A DNA stretch of 64,000 nucleotides from Ferroplasma sp. GTDB lineage: Archaea > Thermoplasmatota > Thermoplasmata > Thermoplasmatales > Thermoplasmataceae. The DNA is taken from positions 124,001 through 188,000 of the forward strand of contig NZ_CP133597.1 of assembly GCF_031200575.1 (NCBI RefSeq). Reading direction: 5' to 3'. Both the position numbers and the translations under genes were made by a program. Below, one piece after another: positions 8,719 through 18,462 of the stretch. Within the stretch, counting starts at the first letter, position 1, and each line of letters opens with the position of its first letter. The notes under the pieces are model-generated. The model did no database searches, was not told where the DNA came from, and saw only the letters and a list, made by a program, of their open reading frames with translations.

Positions 8719-11076
8719 TTATGCAACTATATCATTGAAAAGCATAATTCCTGACCCTGTAATACTATTTTTCATGGTCAGGTATGACTGGTAATAAATT
8801 TTCATTTCAACCCTTCTGTGAATTGGTAATATATACATATGAGTACTGTTCATCAAAGTTTTTACATTTTTCAAATTTGTGTTATTATAATTCTGAACCA
8901 GGCTGCTAATATTTGAATTAAGCGCCTTCATCAAAACTGACTGATTTTTATTTGAAATGTTGAATGCATAATAACTAAATCCATTGGCATATGAATGTGT
9001 AAAATTTTCTGTGCTGCCCAGATATGAATAATAAATAGAGGAATTCATTTCAGGCAATGTTTCCTCGTAAACCGGCATGGGGTTAATTCCTGCTGATATG
9101 TAAGTATTCATAAATGCTACTGGTTCGTTTATTATTGGGAAGCTTGAACCATTACTGACCATAGCTGCAAGGTTCTTGGAAAACTCAGATATATTGGACC
9201 CAGATATCCCTGCCTCTGTGAATAAAGGTATAACCAGCGGGCTACCACTGTAATATAAATTACTGGCAATATGATATTTAGAAGACTCTGTGGAGTTGGT
9301 TATAAAGGAACGCCACAGGCTTTTAGCCATTGATAGATTATTTCCTGGATAAGCCTCGTAAAATGCCTCCCTGACTGTTATGTTTGAGAATAAATTATAC
9401 GGCATATTGGCATCTGGGACAAATCTCTCCAGAAGTGTTGTGTTTATATTGGCATTGAAGTTGTATATGGATGAAAGGTTATATGTAATATTATATGTGG
9501 ATAGCGAGGCCAGCCCTGATAAATATGTGTAAGAAGATGGAAACACGCCTATCTGTGATGTGTTGAATCTCATGTCCTGGTATATGGCAGAATAACTATT
9601 TCTGTAGTCTATTGTAACAGTATCCATGGAAGGTGCCGTATTATTAGCTGTGCCGGTAAATTCTGGATTGCGGATCAGTGTAATATACTTTCCTGGCACG
9701 GATTTTTCTATCTCGTATGGGCCGTCAGCCAGTATATTCTCCATGGTATAATTTGAGTTAGCTGACTTGAAAGCGTGGAAACCTGCGGGGGTGAAGGATA
9801 TGTCCTCGCCATTCCTGCTCAGATTGGTAGCAGATGATATGAATGTGCCTGGCGATGAGAGCAGGCCGTAGACCCTGCTGGGGCTCAGATGTACTGTAAA
9901 ATTGAGAGTCACTGTATCTGTACTGTTACTGTATGTTATGGCATTCATGATATTCGTATAATTATTTGTTTCATGATAGTTACCGGGCAGAAGGTACTGT
10001 GCCAGTATCCACCCCGGTGTTTGCGGTGATTTATCTTCCAGGAGAAGATCCATCACCAGCGAGTAGTATACGTCGTATGCATTCACAGGAATGCCATTCT
10101 GGAACCTGACGTTATGACTTATATGGAATGTATAGCTATTCCCATCCGGCCCAGGAAGGCTGGATGCGACTTCCGGGAAATAACCGGATGTGCCGTTGCC
10201 AACTAGAAATTGTTCTGTGTTGTAAAGTATTTCAAGATCTCCGGCTGTGTACGCTTCCTGCGGGTTGAGATTAGAATATGGATTTAGGCTATCAACAACA
10301 ATGGAATCTGCAACGGTGTTAATATATAATATTGCATTGGGATTAACCGGTATATCCATATAATATGTGGATTTATAATTTGCAGTGCCATGACCTGTTA
10401 TGGTAATTAGTTTGAGTATGTAATACCCAGAGCCTAGATTTAAACTGTATGTTGAATATCCCGATTTGTTCTGTTCCATGGTTCCATTATGGTAAATTGT
10501 TAATGATTGACTGATTATCTTGAAAGTTGAGTTGACAGGACAGCCAGTATTGCCAATGCTGATATTTAATGCTGTGCCTGGTCTGTATATATTCGAGTTT
10601 GAAACCACAGAGGGAATTGATGAATTAAGGACGGTAATAATTCCCTCTGCCGTTCTATTGGATGATGCCTGGTTTTCTACGTATACTGGTATATATGTGT
10701 TTGATCTGTATAACCCGGATGAAAAGTTTGCCCAGTAATAAATATAGTATATACCTGGACTGGTATAGATATGCGATATTGATAGAGTATTGCCAGTATA
10801 ATTCATTGCGGTCTCGGTATTATCCCCCCATTCTACTGTAATATTTCTGTAAGCCTCATTAGATTTGAGAGTCAGGGTATAATTTTCCCCTGGAGAAATA
10901 TAGTTCTGGGCAGAATCCACCTTTATAGAAGGTTCCAGCCTTGATGGGTGGAGAAGAGATAATATGGCAAAGGAGGAAAGAACAACCATTAGGACTATTA
11001 TAATTGCATACCATTTTTTCCTTGTTGATCTCGGTTTTTTTGGATAGGTTTCAGGATCAGGCATGCTGGATGTCAT
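8719..11076 (-). CDS. membrane-anchored peptide-binding protein with PKD-like domain
   Basis: Extracellular substrate-binding protein of the SBP_bac_5 (OppA/DppA) family, 785 residues. A short basic cytoplasmic N terminus is followed by a single membrane segment at about 23-45. Residues 50-135 look like a PKD-type beta domain (VEWGDN...SHIYTSPGIYYIYYWA). The binding domain runs from about 245 to the end, with SYTFHISHNVRFQNGIPVNAYDVYYS as the family signature. Many N-x-S/T sites suggest surface glycosylation. It lies convergent to the dppBC-like operon 35 nt away and is its probable partner, though separately transcribed. Confidence 0.82.
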   Translation of the reverse strand: MTSSMPDPETYPKKPRSTRKKWYAIIIVLMVVLSSFAILSLLHPSRLEPSIKVDSAQNYISPGENYTLTLKSNEAYRNITVEWGDNTETAMNYTGNTLSISHIYTSPGIYYIYYWANFSSGLYRSNTYIPVYVENQASSNRTAEGIITVLNSSIPSVVSNSNIYRPGTALNISIGNTGCPVNSTFKIISQSLTIYHNGTMEQNKSGYSTYSLNLGSGYYILKLITITGHGTANYKSTYYMDIPVNPNAILYINTVADSIVVDSLNPYSNLNPQEAYTAGDLEILYNTEQFLVGNGTSGYFPEVASSLPGPDGNSYTFHISHNVRFQNGIPVNAYDVYYSLVMDLLLEDKSPQTPGWILAQYLLPGNYHETNNYTNIMNAITYSNSTDTVTLNFTVHLSPSRVYGLLSSPGTFISSATNLSRNGEDISFTPAGFHAFKSANSNYTMENILADGPYEIEKSVPGKYITLIRNPEFTGTANNTAPSMDTVTIDYRNSYSAIYQDMRFNTSQIGVFPSSYTYLSGLASLSTYNITYNLSSIYNFNANINTTLLERFVPDANMPYNLFSNITVREAFYEAYPGNNLSMAKSLWRSFITNSTESSKYHIASNLYYSGSPLVIPLFTEAGISGSNISEFSKNLAAMVSNGSSFPIINEPVAFMNTYISAGINPMPVYEETLPEMNSSIYYSYLGSTENFTHSYANGFSYYAFNISNKNQSVLMKALNSNISSLVQNYNNTNLKNVKTLMNSTHMYILPIHRRVEMKIYYQSYLTMKNSITGSGIMLFNDIVA

Positions 11077-11130
11077 ACAAAGTGTATTAAAATTTGTATA
11101 ATTAAGGTTTCCTTATATTATAGAAAATAA

Positions 11131-11138
11131 TATAAATA
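11131..11138 (+). promoter_or_regulatory. TATA box of the nucleotidyltransferase gene
   Basis: TATAAATA centred 23 nt before the ATG at 11157 fits a leaderless archaeal promoter. Confidence 0.55.
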
Positions 11139-11156
11139 CCGGTATTATTCAATTTT

Positions 11157-12233
11157 ATGACTATAAAAGCAGTGGTTATGGCCGGGGGAAAGGGTACCAG
11201 ACTCAGGCCTATAACATATTCAATCCCCAAACCGGTGGTGCCCATAGCCGGAAAGCCATGCATGCTGTATTTACTGGATTCTTACTACAGCGCCGGCATT
11301 AAGGATGTTATAGTTACCACAGGATATAAATTTAGCTCCCTTATAACAAGCATAATTGAAAACAGGCATGATGACCAGACAATACTGTTTTCTGTAGAAA
11401 AAGAGCCTGCTGGAACTGCCGGCAGTGTAAAATTAGTTTCCAACTTTATTGATGACACGTTTATAGTTGGTAGTGGTGATATACTTTCTGATTTTAATAT
11501 ATCTGAAATACTGGAATTCCATAAAAATATGGGAGCCAAAATAACTGTGGTGCTTACAGAGGTGGAGGATCCCAGGCAGTTCGGGATAGTGGAACTTGAA
11601 AATAATAAGATAGTGAGATTCCTGGAAAAGCCGGATAAGGATCAGACATTTTCACATATAGCAAACACAGGAATATACATAATAGAACCAGAAATTATGG
11701 AATACATTAAAAAAATACCATATGATTTCGCCAAGGATCTGTTTCCAGAACTTATGAAACAGAATGTCGATATATATGGATACATGGGGAAGGGAGTATG
11801 GCTTGATACAGGAAGACCAAACGATCTTATTATTGCGAACCAGATTATGGTGGAAAAATATGGGAAATCGTACAGTGAGGATTTTATCAGTGGGAAAAAT
11901 ATAATAATGGATATGATCGGGCTTCAAAAGACCAGAATAAACCGTTGTTATACAGGTATGGGAATTAAAGCTGGAAATAATGTAACCATGACCAGTTCTG
12001 CGGTATACAGTAATGCGGTACTTGGAGATAATGTCGAAATAACCAACTCTCTCCTTATGGAAAACGTAACCGTGAAATCCGGGACAAAAATAAAAAATTC
12101 GGTTATAATGAGAAATTGCATAATCGGGGAGGATTCAGAGATACTGGACAGCATAATAGCACCGGATATGGATTTAATGGGAAAATCTAGGATATATAAT
12201 GTTTCTCTGGCCTCAAAAATTATAGAAGATTGA
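11157..12233 (+). CDS. sugar-1-phosphate nucleotidyltransferase with left-handed beta helix
   Basis: Makes an NDP-sugar from a sugar-1-phosphate. The N-terminal 230 residues form the nucleotidyltransferase domain: VMAGGKGTRLRPITYSIPKP is the nucleotide-binding signature, with VEKEPAGTAGS and the SGDIL metal-site segment after it. From about residue 265 the chain shows hexapeptide repeats (AGNNVTMTSSAVYSNAVLGD) of a left-handed beta helix. The 358-residue size matches archaeal ManC/GlmU-like or GDP-mannose pyrophosphorylase-like enzymes. The base and sugar cannot be decided by eye. It likely serves glycan or glycolipid synthesis. Its end overlaps the convergent DUF131 gene by 14 nt. Confidence 0.9.
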   Translation: MTIKAVVMAGGKGTRLRPITYSIPKPVVPIAGKPCMLYLLDSYYSAGIKDVIVTTGYKFSSLITSIIENRHDDQTILFSVEKEPAGTAGSVKLVSNFIDDTFIVGSGDILSDFNISEILEFHKNMGAKITVVLTEVEDPRQFGIVELENNKIVRFLEKPDKDQTFSHIANTGIYIIEPEIMEYIKKIPYDFAKDLFPELMKQNVDIYGYMGKGVWLDTGRPNDLIIANQIMVEKYGKSYSEDFISGKNIIMDMIGLQKTRINRCYTGMGIKAGNNVTMTSSAVYSNAVLGDNVEITNSLLMENVTVKSGTKIKNSVIMRNCIIGEDSEILDSIIAPDMDLMGKSRIYNVSLASKIIED

Positions 12234-12615
12234 ATATAGATAAGATATAGAGGATTATAATGCAGGCAGCCACCGCCATGTATATATAAATTAATTTTTT
12301 GTCGTTGCCGAATATTATGGGAATGGGACCAATCATTACAAGGCCGCCTATTTTTGATTTTTTGCCGTTCTTATCCTCTTCCTTGTCCTGCATATCAGTA
12401 TTTATATCACCTTTATATGGAACTGGAACTGAAATAAAAAATAGGACAACGCCGGAGAATATCATTATAAATGGCAACACCGTAAGTGGATCTGTACTTA
12501 CCGCAAAGGGGATGAAAAGAAATATACCGAACTGCACCAGTCCTTCCAGTGCCAGCATAATTAAAATAATAAACCCGGCCAGAATTAAAAATATAGCTGC
12601 TAGCCTGCCATTCAT
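12220..12615 (-). CDS. DUF131 (TIGR00304) membrane protein
   Basis: Small archaeal membrane protein of unknown function, 131 residues with three or four membrane segments near residues 5-28, 43-65 and 105-128. The conserved GGLVMIGPIPIIFG motif just before the last segment is the hallmark of the DUF131/TIGR00304 family as I know it. A charged stretch rich in Asp, Glu and Lys lies between the second segment and this motif. It starts 2 nt after the coiled-coil gene and is probably co-transcribed with it. Confidence 0.82.
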   Translation of the reverse strand: MNGRLAAIFLILAGFIILIMLALEGLVQFGIFLFIPFAVSTDPLTVLPFIMIFSGVVLFFISVPVPYKGDINTDMQDKEEDKNGKKSKIGGLVMIGPIPIIFGNDKKLIYIYMAVAACIIILYILSIFNLL

Positions 12616-12617
12616 AA

Positions 12618-13562
12618 TTACAGGAAGCCGGCCTTCTGGAGTATCAGAAGGTCTTCAGTAGTGAGCTGCTCTCCGGCCTTGAACTTTTCATAGAGTTCTG
12701 AAGCCTTCTCCTGAAGTTCTGATTCCTTTTCCTTTTTCCTTGTAACTTTTGTCTTGTTTCTTATGGAGAATATGGCCTTTTCCATATCCTTTAACTCGCC
12801 CTTGGCTTTTATGAATGCAGCATGCTCGGCCTCTGATTCCTGGCTATACTTAATAAATATTTCGTGTTTCTCGTCCGCCTCTTTACGGACCTCATCGAGT
12901 TTCTGCAATTCATCGTTTATTTCATCACTGAGCTGGGATATCCTATTTGACAGTTCTTCTATCTGTTTTTTATATTCCTCTCCCTTGGCCCTTTCCTCAT
13001 TAATCTTATCGGTGAGTTCCTTTATTGTGTCATTCTTTAAAAGCTCCTGTTCCCGAAGGGTTTTTGATTTTTTAATCTCATTTGTGAGCCTTCTTATTTC
13101 CACAATAATCTTATTTTCCTCATCCTTTTTGAGCTCTGTGGTCTGTTGCCTCTTTTCAAGATACTGGAGTTCCTTCTCCTTGGCCTTTATATCCTTTATA
13201 TCCATGCCTGTTCCAATGGAGGATTTGTACTCTCTCAGATTCTTTTTCAATTCAGACAGATTTTTATAATGAACTTCTTTCTCGTCACGCAGTGTTTTGA
13301 TTTTTTCTATCAAATCATTTTTTTCCGCAATCTTCTCCTTAGCCTGCTCGCGCATTTCGTGAGTTTTTTGATTCAATTCATCACGTAATTTAGCATACTT
13401 CTGCGCTTCTGCATTGGCTTCATCTCGCTTTTTAATATGGAGTTCTACTTCATCTCTGATTGCCTCTTTTTTTGTTTCAAAATCTTCCAAAAGGTCCGTC
13501 ATGCTAACACTTCGATATCTTATTGCAGATATTATGCCCGAATTAATAATACTCCGGTTCAT
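12618..13562 (-). CDS. archaeal coiled-coil protein (COG1340-like)
   Basis: Almost entirely alpha-helical coiled coil, 314 residues from the ATG at 13562 or 294 from the ATG at 13502. The body is a run of heptad-like Glu/Lys/Leu repeats from about residue 25 to 270, followed by a short ordered C terminus (LTTEDLLILQKAGFL). This matches the widespread uncharacterised archaeal family COG1340. Homologues usually begin like MTDLLEDFE, supporting 13502. A TTTTTAAATA TATA-like box about 20-25 nt upstream supports 13562. The function is unknown; a scaffold role is speculative. It is followed by the DUF131 gene after 2 nt. Confidence 0.78.
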   Translation of the reverse strand: MNRSIINSGIISAIRYRSVSMTDLLEDFETKKEAIRDEVELHIKKRDEANAEAQKYAKLRDELNQKTHEMREQAKEKIAEKNDLIEKIKTLRDEKEVHYKNLSELKKNLREYKSSIGTGMDIKDIKAKEKELQYLEKRQQTTELKKDEENKIIVEIRRLTNEIKKSKTLREQELLKNDTIKELTDKINEERAKGEEYKKQIEELSNRISQLSDEINDELQKLDEVRKEADEKHEIFIKYSQESEAEHAAFIKAKGELKDMEKAIFSIRNKTKVTRKKEKESELQEKASELYEKFKAGEQLTTEDLLILQKAGFL

Positions 13563-13726
13563 AAACCTGTAGTTGAGATTTGTATTTAAAAAGACTATAT
13601 AAGTATTACTATCAACCGGTAGCTACAGAAATATCATGATTTATGATTTAACTCCCGGGTGTGCAGAGCATATTAAATGGGTATAAATATATGATATATT
13701 TCACAAATGAAAAACAATCCGTATAA

Positions 13727-13741
13727 AATTATATAATAAAT
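13727..13741 (+). promoter_or_regulatory. TATA region of the cobalamin operon
   Basis: ATTATATAATAAATA ends 15 nt before the cobD ATG at 13756, with its centre about 23 nt away. This matches leaderless promoter spacing. No cobalamin riboswitch is apparent in the 190-nt spacer. Confidence 0.5.
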
Positions 13742-13755
13742 AATCATAAGCAAAA

Positions 13756-14784
13756 ATGCACGGGGGAGATGTTTATACATTTACAGAAGAACAGGGAACG
13801 GATCGGGAATCAGTACTTGATTTTTCCGCCAACATGAATGATTTTATCAATATTAAGAACATGGAAATATATGGAAAGGATATAAAAAATTATCCAGAAA
13901 ATAATCTTGAACAATACAAATCCATACTTTCAGAAAATAAATTTAAAAATGGTAATATAGCCATTGTTCCGGGATTGACATCATTTATACATTTTTATAT
14001 GGCAGGCCTCAAGGGCAATGCAATAATAATTTCCCCGGCATTTACAGAATACAATTATGCCAGAACCGATGCCAGGAGAATTGAACTACCCTTCAATGCT
14101 GTAAACAGAAATCCAGAGATAATCGAATATTATAATTTTGATAGTTTATTTCTTGTTTACCCGGACAACCCAACAGGGCAGATTATGAGAAAAGACAGCC
14201 TCATAAAAATTCTTGATATTTGCCTGGGAAAAAACGCAGATGTTTTTCTTGATGAGTCATTTATCTGGTTTGTAAATAACCGTGAGGTAGATGAATCAGA
14301 ATTGATAGAGGCGTATCATAATTTGATAATAGGCAGGTCATTAACCAAGATACTCTCGATACCAGGTCTCAGGCTTGCGTATGTACTGTCCTCATGTGAG
14401 AATATATGCCGCATAGAAAATAATCTGGACCCGTGGAGAATCAGCCAGCCAGCACTCCTGTATCTGAGAGGCTGTAGCATGGATTTCAGCGGCATCCCGG
14501 AAAAAACTGAGATGGAACGTAAATATGTCATAAAATCTCTGAAAACAATGGGGATGGAACCGGTTGGGTCACCCAGAGCTAATTTTGTAACATTCAGGCT
14601 TCCCAAGGGAATTAATGGGGAGAAGATGAAAAAATTCCTTGCTGCAAGGAATATAATGATTAGAATCCTTGATGACTATCCAGAATTCGGTAGCGATTAT
14701 ATGCGCATAGGCATAAAAAAACGTTGGAAAAATGCAATCCTTCTCAGGTCGATAAAGGAGTATATTGGTGGTTTGAATGATTAA
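13756..14784 (+). CDS. cobD: threonine-phosphate decarboxylase / HisC-like aminotransferase CobD
   Basis: PLP enzyme that decarboxylates L-threonine O-3-phosphate to (R)-1-amino-2-propanol phosphate, the nucleotide-loop linker of cobalamin. It has 342 residues, fold type I. The N-terminal HGGDVYTF...LDFSANMND is the CobD signature that separates it from HisC. The PLP lysine lies in SLTKILSIPGLRLAY, and YPDNPTGQ and LDESF mark the cofactor site. Its end overlaps cbiP by 8 nt. Location with cbiP and cbiB settles the assignment. Confidence 0.92.
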   Translation: MHGGDVYTFTEEQGTDRESVLDFSANMNDFINIKNMEIYGKDIKNYPENNLEQYKSILSENKFKNGNIAIVPGLTSFIHFYMAGLKGNAIIISPAFTEYNYARTDARRIELPFNAVNRNPEIIEYYNFDSLFLVYPDNPTGQIMRKDSLIKILDICLGKNADVFLDESFIWFVNNREVDESELIEAYHNLIIGRSLTKILSIPGLRLAYVLSSCENICRIENNLDPWRISQPALLYLRGCSMDFSGIPEKTEMERKYVIKSLKTMGMEPVGSPRANFVTFRLPKGINGEKMKKFLAARNIMIRILDDYPEFGSDYMRIGIKKRWKNAILLRSIKEYIGGLND

Positions 14785-16198
14785 AATGATACAGGTACTG
14801 GGCACAGCTTCAGATTCCGGAAAAAGCACAATGGCAATGGCCCTGTGCAGATATTTTTCCCGCAAAGGATACAGTGTTGCCCCGTTTAAGGCAATAAATA
14901 TGTCACTAAACTCAATATCCCTGGCAGATTCCTCAGAGATATCCCGTGCCCAGTGGCTTCAGGCAATTGCCTCTGGATCAGAGCCTTCAATGTACATGAA
15001 TCCATTCCTGATTAAACCTGAGGGCATGGGCAAATCCCAGATAATAGTTCAGGGTAAATCAATTGGATCATTGAAAGTAAATGATTATTATGAATATCTG
15101 AAGTCCAATGCGGAAAGCGTTATCAGGGAATCCTTAAGAGAGCTTTCCGGTAAATATGACATTATTATAGCCGAGGGTGCAGGTTCTGCTGCAGAAATAA
15201 ACATGGAGGGTAGAGATTTTGCAAATATATTTGTTTCCAGTATTTATAGAACACCGGCAATAATTATTTCTGATATAGAACGGGGAGGGGTTTTTGCATC
15301 ACTTTATGGAACAGTGAAGCTAATGAGCAATAACGAACTTGTGAAATACCTGGTTATTAACAGGATGAGGGGAAGTACATCCATGCTACAAAGCGGTATA
15401 GAAAAACTGGAGCGGCTCACAGGAAAAACTGTAATAGGGGTAATTCCGTATTCTGAATTTACCCTCCCAGGTGAGGATTCCCTCAACTATACAAAATCTG
15501 GGATACATAATAGCAGGATATGTGTTATAAGATACCCACACATGGAAAACTACAGCGATATGGATCCATTTTATTTGCTAAACATAGGATTTACCTTTGT
15601 TGATGCTTCAAATATTAAAGTGCTGGATGAAAGTGATATTATAATACTTCCCGGTTCAAAAATTGTATCTGAGGATTTATATTATCTGGAAAAAAGTGGC
15701 ATAGCAGAAAAATTGAAGAGTATTTACAAAAATAAAACTATAATAGGAATCTGTGGGGGTTACCAGATGCTGGGGAAAAAAATTATAGACAAGAATAGGG
15801 TGGAATCAGATGAAACTGAGATAAAGTGCATGGGCATTCTTGATGTTGAAACAGAATATATGGATAAAAAGCAAACCGGGAAGGTTGAATACGTGCTGAA
15901 TTCTGGAATTTTCGGAGAAAATTTACCGGAAACTGGATATGAAATACATTACGGGAGGAGTATTGAAAATCATGAAAAACCCTTTGCTTTTGTGGATGGC
16001 ATGCCTGAGGGATCTGTACATGGGAATGTATATGGCACCAATATACACGGGATATTTGAAAACAGATATATTCTAAAAAGAATAATGAAGGCAGACATTG
16101 ATGACTACCGTGGAACACTGGAGAAAAATATAGAATATACTGAGAAGATTTTCACGAACAATATGGATATGCAAAAGATAGAAAAACTGGTATTATGA
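14777..16198 (+). CDS. cbiP: cobyric acid synthase (CbiP/CobQ)
   Basis: Amidates four side chains of adenosylcobyrinic acid a,c-diamide using glutamine and ATP. The N-terminal dethiobiotin-synthetase-like domain carries a P loop, GTASDSGKST, and the APFKAINMSLNS and MNPFLIKPEG signatures. The C-terminal class I-like amidotransferase domain has its Cys in GICGGYQMLG and the YEIHYGRS and GNVYGTNIHGIF motifs. The 473-residue length is normal. It overlaps cobD at its start and cbiB by ATGA at its end. Confidence 0.95.
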   Translation: MIKMIQVLGTASDSGKSTMAMALCRYFSRKGYSVAPFKAINMSLNSISLADSSEISRAQWLQAIASGSEPSMYMNPFLIKPEGMGKSQIIVQGKSIGSLKVNDYYEYLKSNAESVIRESLRELSGKYDIIIAEGAGSAAEINMEGRDFANIFVSSIYRTPAIIISDIERGGVFASLYGTVKLMSNNELVKYLVINRMRGSTSMLQSGIEKLERLTGKTVIGVIPYSEFTLPGEDSLNYTKSGIHNSRICVIRYPHMENYSDMDPFYLLNIGFTFVDASNIKVLDESDIIILPGSKIVSEDLYYLEKSGIAEKLKSIYKNKTIIGICGGYQMLGKKIIDKNRVESDETEIKCMGILDVETEYMDKKQTGKVEYVLNSGIFGENLPETGYEIHYGRSIENHEKPFAFVDGMPEGSVHGNVYGTNIHGIFENRYILKRIMKADIDDYRGTLEKNIEYTEKIFTNNMDMQKIEKLVL

Positions 16199-17151
16199 TA
16201 AACGGTGCGGAACTACTGATACTTATAGTTACTCTAGCTTTTATACTGGATATTATTATGGGAGAACCGCCCAATATTATACACCCTGTTGTGATAATTG
16301 GACGTACGATTTCAAAATTTAAACCATATTTTATGAGGTACCACAATAGAATACTTGCCGGGTGCCTATTCCTTCTATGGGTTATAATATTGAACTCCTT
16401 GCCGGTTATAATAGTTCTCTACATTTTATACCGGCCGGGAAATATTTTATTTTTGATCGCATTTATAATAATATATGTATATTTCTTGAAAAGCACATTT
16501 TCTATAAATTCAATGGGAAAGCACATAAAGCGTATTGTGAATTCAATAAAAGATCATGATATTATCATGGCCAGAAAGCATACATCTATGGTTGTGAGAA
16601 GACCAACAGATAATATGGATATACACGGTATTGCATCTGCATCCATAGAAACCATAGCAGAAGGATTCGTTGATGGATATTTAACACCATTATTTTTTTA
16701 TTCCTTCTTTGGACTGGCCGGCGCGCTGGTGTCAAGAGTGATAAATACCATGGATTCAAATATTGCATACAGGGAGTCACAGTATTATGAAATTGGAAGG
16801 TGCACTGCAATAGGAGATTCCATCATAAATTTTTTCGGTTCCAGGATGGTACCGGGAATATTCAGGATCAGTGCGTTTCTGATGGGATACAGCGCCGGAA
16901 AAACAAGAATTGTCAATACAACTGACAGCCTGAATGCTGGTTACAGCATTGGGTCAATGGCCTCAGTATTAAATGTTAGACTTGAAAAAATAGGCGAATA
17001 TATAATTAACAATCAGGGGCAACAGCCAGAGGTGGAAGATATCAGGAAGGCCATGAATATATACTATGTGTCAGCGGCCTTATTTCTCATTCTCTTTATT
17101 ATTCCTGTTATTGCTATACTATTTTTTATACACCTTCTAGTGATTTTATGA
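16195..17151 (+). CDS. cbiB: adenosylcobinamide-phosphate synthase CbiB
   Basis: Integral membrane enzyme that attaches aminopropanol phosphate to adenosylcobyric acid. It has 318 residues and several hydrophobic segments (about 5-25, 55-100, 160-180 and 285-315). MGEPPNIIHPVVIIG at residues 21-35 and VRRPTDNMD are CbiB signatures, as is the acidic-hydrophobic GIASASIETIAEGFVDG stretch. It is translationally coupled to cbiP. The three genes cover the step that uses the CobD product. Corrin-ring and CobS-type genes are not in the window, so salvage or a distant second cluster is implied. Confidence 0.94.
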   Translation: MINGAELLILIVTLAFILDIIMGEPPNIIHPVVIIGRTISKFKPYFMRYHNRILAGCLFLLWVIILNSLPVIIVLYILYRPGNILFLIAFIIIYVYFLKSTFSINSMGKHIKRIVNSIKDHDIIMARKHTSMVVRRPTDNMDIHGIASASIETIAEGFVDGYLTPLFFYSFFGLAGALVSRVINTMDSNIAYRESQYYEIGRCTAIGDSIINFFGSRMVPGIFRISAFLMGYSAGKTRIVNTTDSLNAGYSIGSMASVLNVRLEKIGEYIINNQGQQPEVEDIRKAMNIYYVSAALFLILFIIPVIAILFFIHLLVIL

Positions 17152-17322
17152 CAATATATAATCTGAATGAAAGCCGAAATGTGATACGCACATATTGTAT
17201 CATGCATTAACTGCACCAGAGAATGGATGACCAATTTATGCCTGGAAATCCGGCAATTATTGATGTTTTATTCATAACTATTTATAGAATGTGTTCACGG
17301 TGAGCTAAAAAAATATATGAAT

Positions 17323-17338
17323 AATTATTTATTTTTAA
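17323..17338 (+). promoter_or_regulatory. TATA region of the mqn genes
   Basis: ATTATTTATTTTTAAT is centred about 26 nt before the mqnE ATG at 17355. It lies at the end of a 203-nt spacer after cbiB in which I see no gene. Confidence 0.45.
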
Positions 17339-17354
17339 TAACAATATATCAGTT

Positions 17355-18461
17355 ATGTCAATGGCTTATAATAGCAATTACTGGTATGATTACCTGAAGA
17401 GCAAAGAAATTACTGAAAAGGATGCCAAGGAATTACTTGATATGGATATTTATTCCCTAATGTCATTGGGAGATTCTCTAACATCGCTTGAGGTTGGGGA
17501 TAGGGTTTCATATGCTGTATCATATAATATAAATTATTCAAATTACTGCACCGCCTCATGCCCTATATGCGCCTATTATGTTCCGTATAAAATAAAGAAA
17601 TACAATCCGGAAAAGGGATTTGAATTATCCGTCGAAGATGTACATAATGAGGCCATGAAAGCAAAGGACCTCAATGTTACCGAGATACATATTGTAGGCG
17701 GGTTTAACCCGGATTTAAGCATAGAATACTATGAAAATATATTCAGGGAGGTTAAAAAGGTGCTTCCAGATATAACTTTAAAAACATTCACAATACCGGA
17801 AATAGATTTCATTGCAAGAACCACAGGAAACTCAATACCGGAGGTAATAGACAGGTTCAGGAAGGCGGGAATGGATGCCCATACGGGCGGTGGTGCCGAG
17901 ATATTCAATGAAAATATAAGGAAGCAGATTACAACACCGGAGAAGATATCCGGAGAAAAATGGCTGGAGGACGCCAAACTTATTCACAGCCTTGGAATTA
18001 AAGGCAATTCAACAATGACCTATGGAACTGTGGAGGGATACGATGACATTATAAATCATATGATCAGATTGAGGGATAACCAGCTTGAACAGCCAGGATT
18101 CCTATCATTCATTCCATTAAAATTCAGCATAGAAAATACACCCCTTTACAAGATGGGAAAGGTCAGGATGCCTGCTTCCGGTGATAAGGACATAAAGGTT
18201 TATGCTCTGGCAAGGGCAATTCTGGGGAAATCCATCAGAAATATAAGTGTTTACTGGGTTGCTCTGGGAAAGGAGCTGGCACAGGTTGCACTGATGTCAG
18301 GAGGAAGCGATCTTGTGGGCACTGCATTCAGTGAGAAGGTTTTTGGCGCAACAAACAGAAAAACTTCTGGAAGCGTGGAGGAACTTAATCATATGGTTGA
18401 GGAAATAGGAAAGGTCCCTGCATTGAGAGATACATTTTATAATATCAAGGAGTACTATTGA
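17355..18461 (+). CDS. mqnE: aminodeoxyfutalosine synthase (radical SAM)
   Basis: Radical SAM enzyme of the futalosine menaquinone route; it joins the MqnA product to SAM to give aminofutalosine. It has 368 residues. The cluster cysteines are in CTASCPICAY (C-x3-C-x2-C) near residue 62. HIVGG and GGGAEIF near residue 177 match MqnE rather than MqnC or CofH. GNSTMTYGTVEGYDD and FLSFIPLKF follow as in the family. The ATG at 17361 is an alternative start. It is followed 1 nt later by mqnA and then mqnC. Confidence 0.88.
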   Translation: MSMAYNSNYWYDYLKSKEITEKDAKELLDMDIYSLMSLGDSLTSLEVGDRVSYAVSYNINYSNYCTASCPICAYYVPYKIKKYNPEKGFELSVEDVHNEAMKAKDLNVTEIHIVGGFNPDLSIEYYENIFREVKKVLPDITLKTFTIPEIDFIARTTGNSIPEVIDRFRKAGMDAHTGGGAEIFNENIRKQITTPEKISGEKWLEDAKLIHSLGIKGNSTMTYGTVEGYDDIINHMIRLRDNQLEQPGFLSFIPLKFSIENTPLYKMGKVRMPASGDKDIKVYALARAILGKSIRNISVYWVALGKELAQVALMSGGSDLVGTAFSEKVFGATNRKTSGSVEELNHMVEEIGKVPALRDTFYNIKEYY

Positions 18462-18462
18462 A

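Noticed and set aside
12754-13269. A 171-residue Ser/Phe-rich frame antisense to the coiled-coil gene
   Set aside because: Glu/Lys-rich coiled-coil codons read in reverse give Phe/Ser/Leu runs; this is a known artefact.
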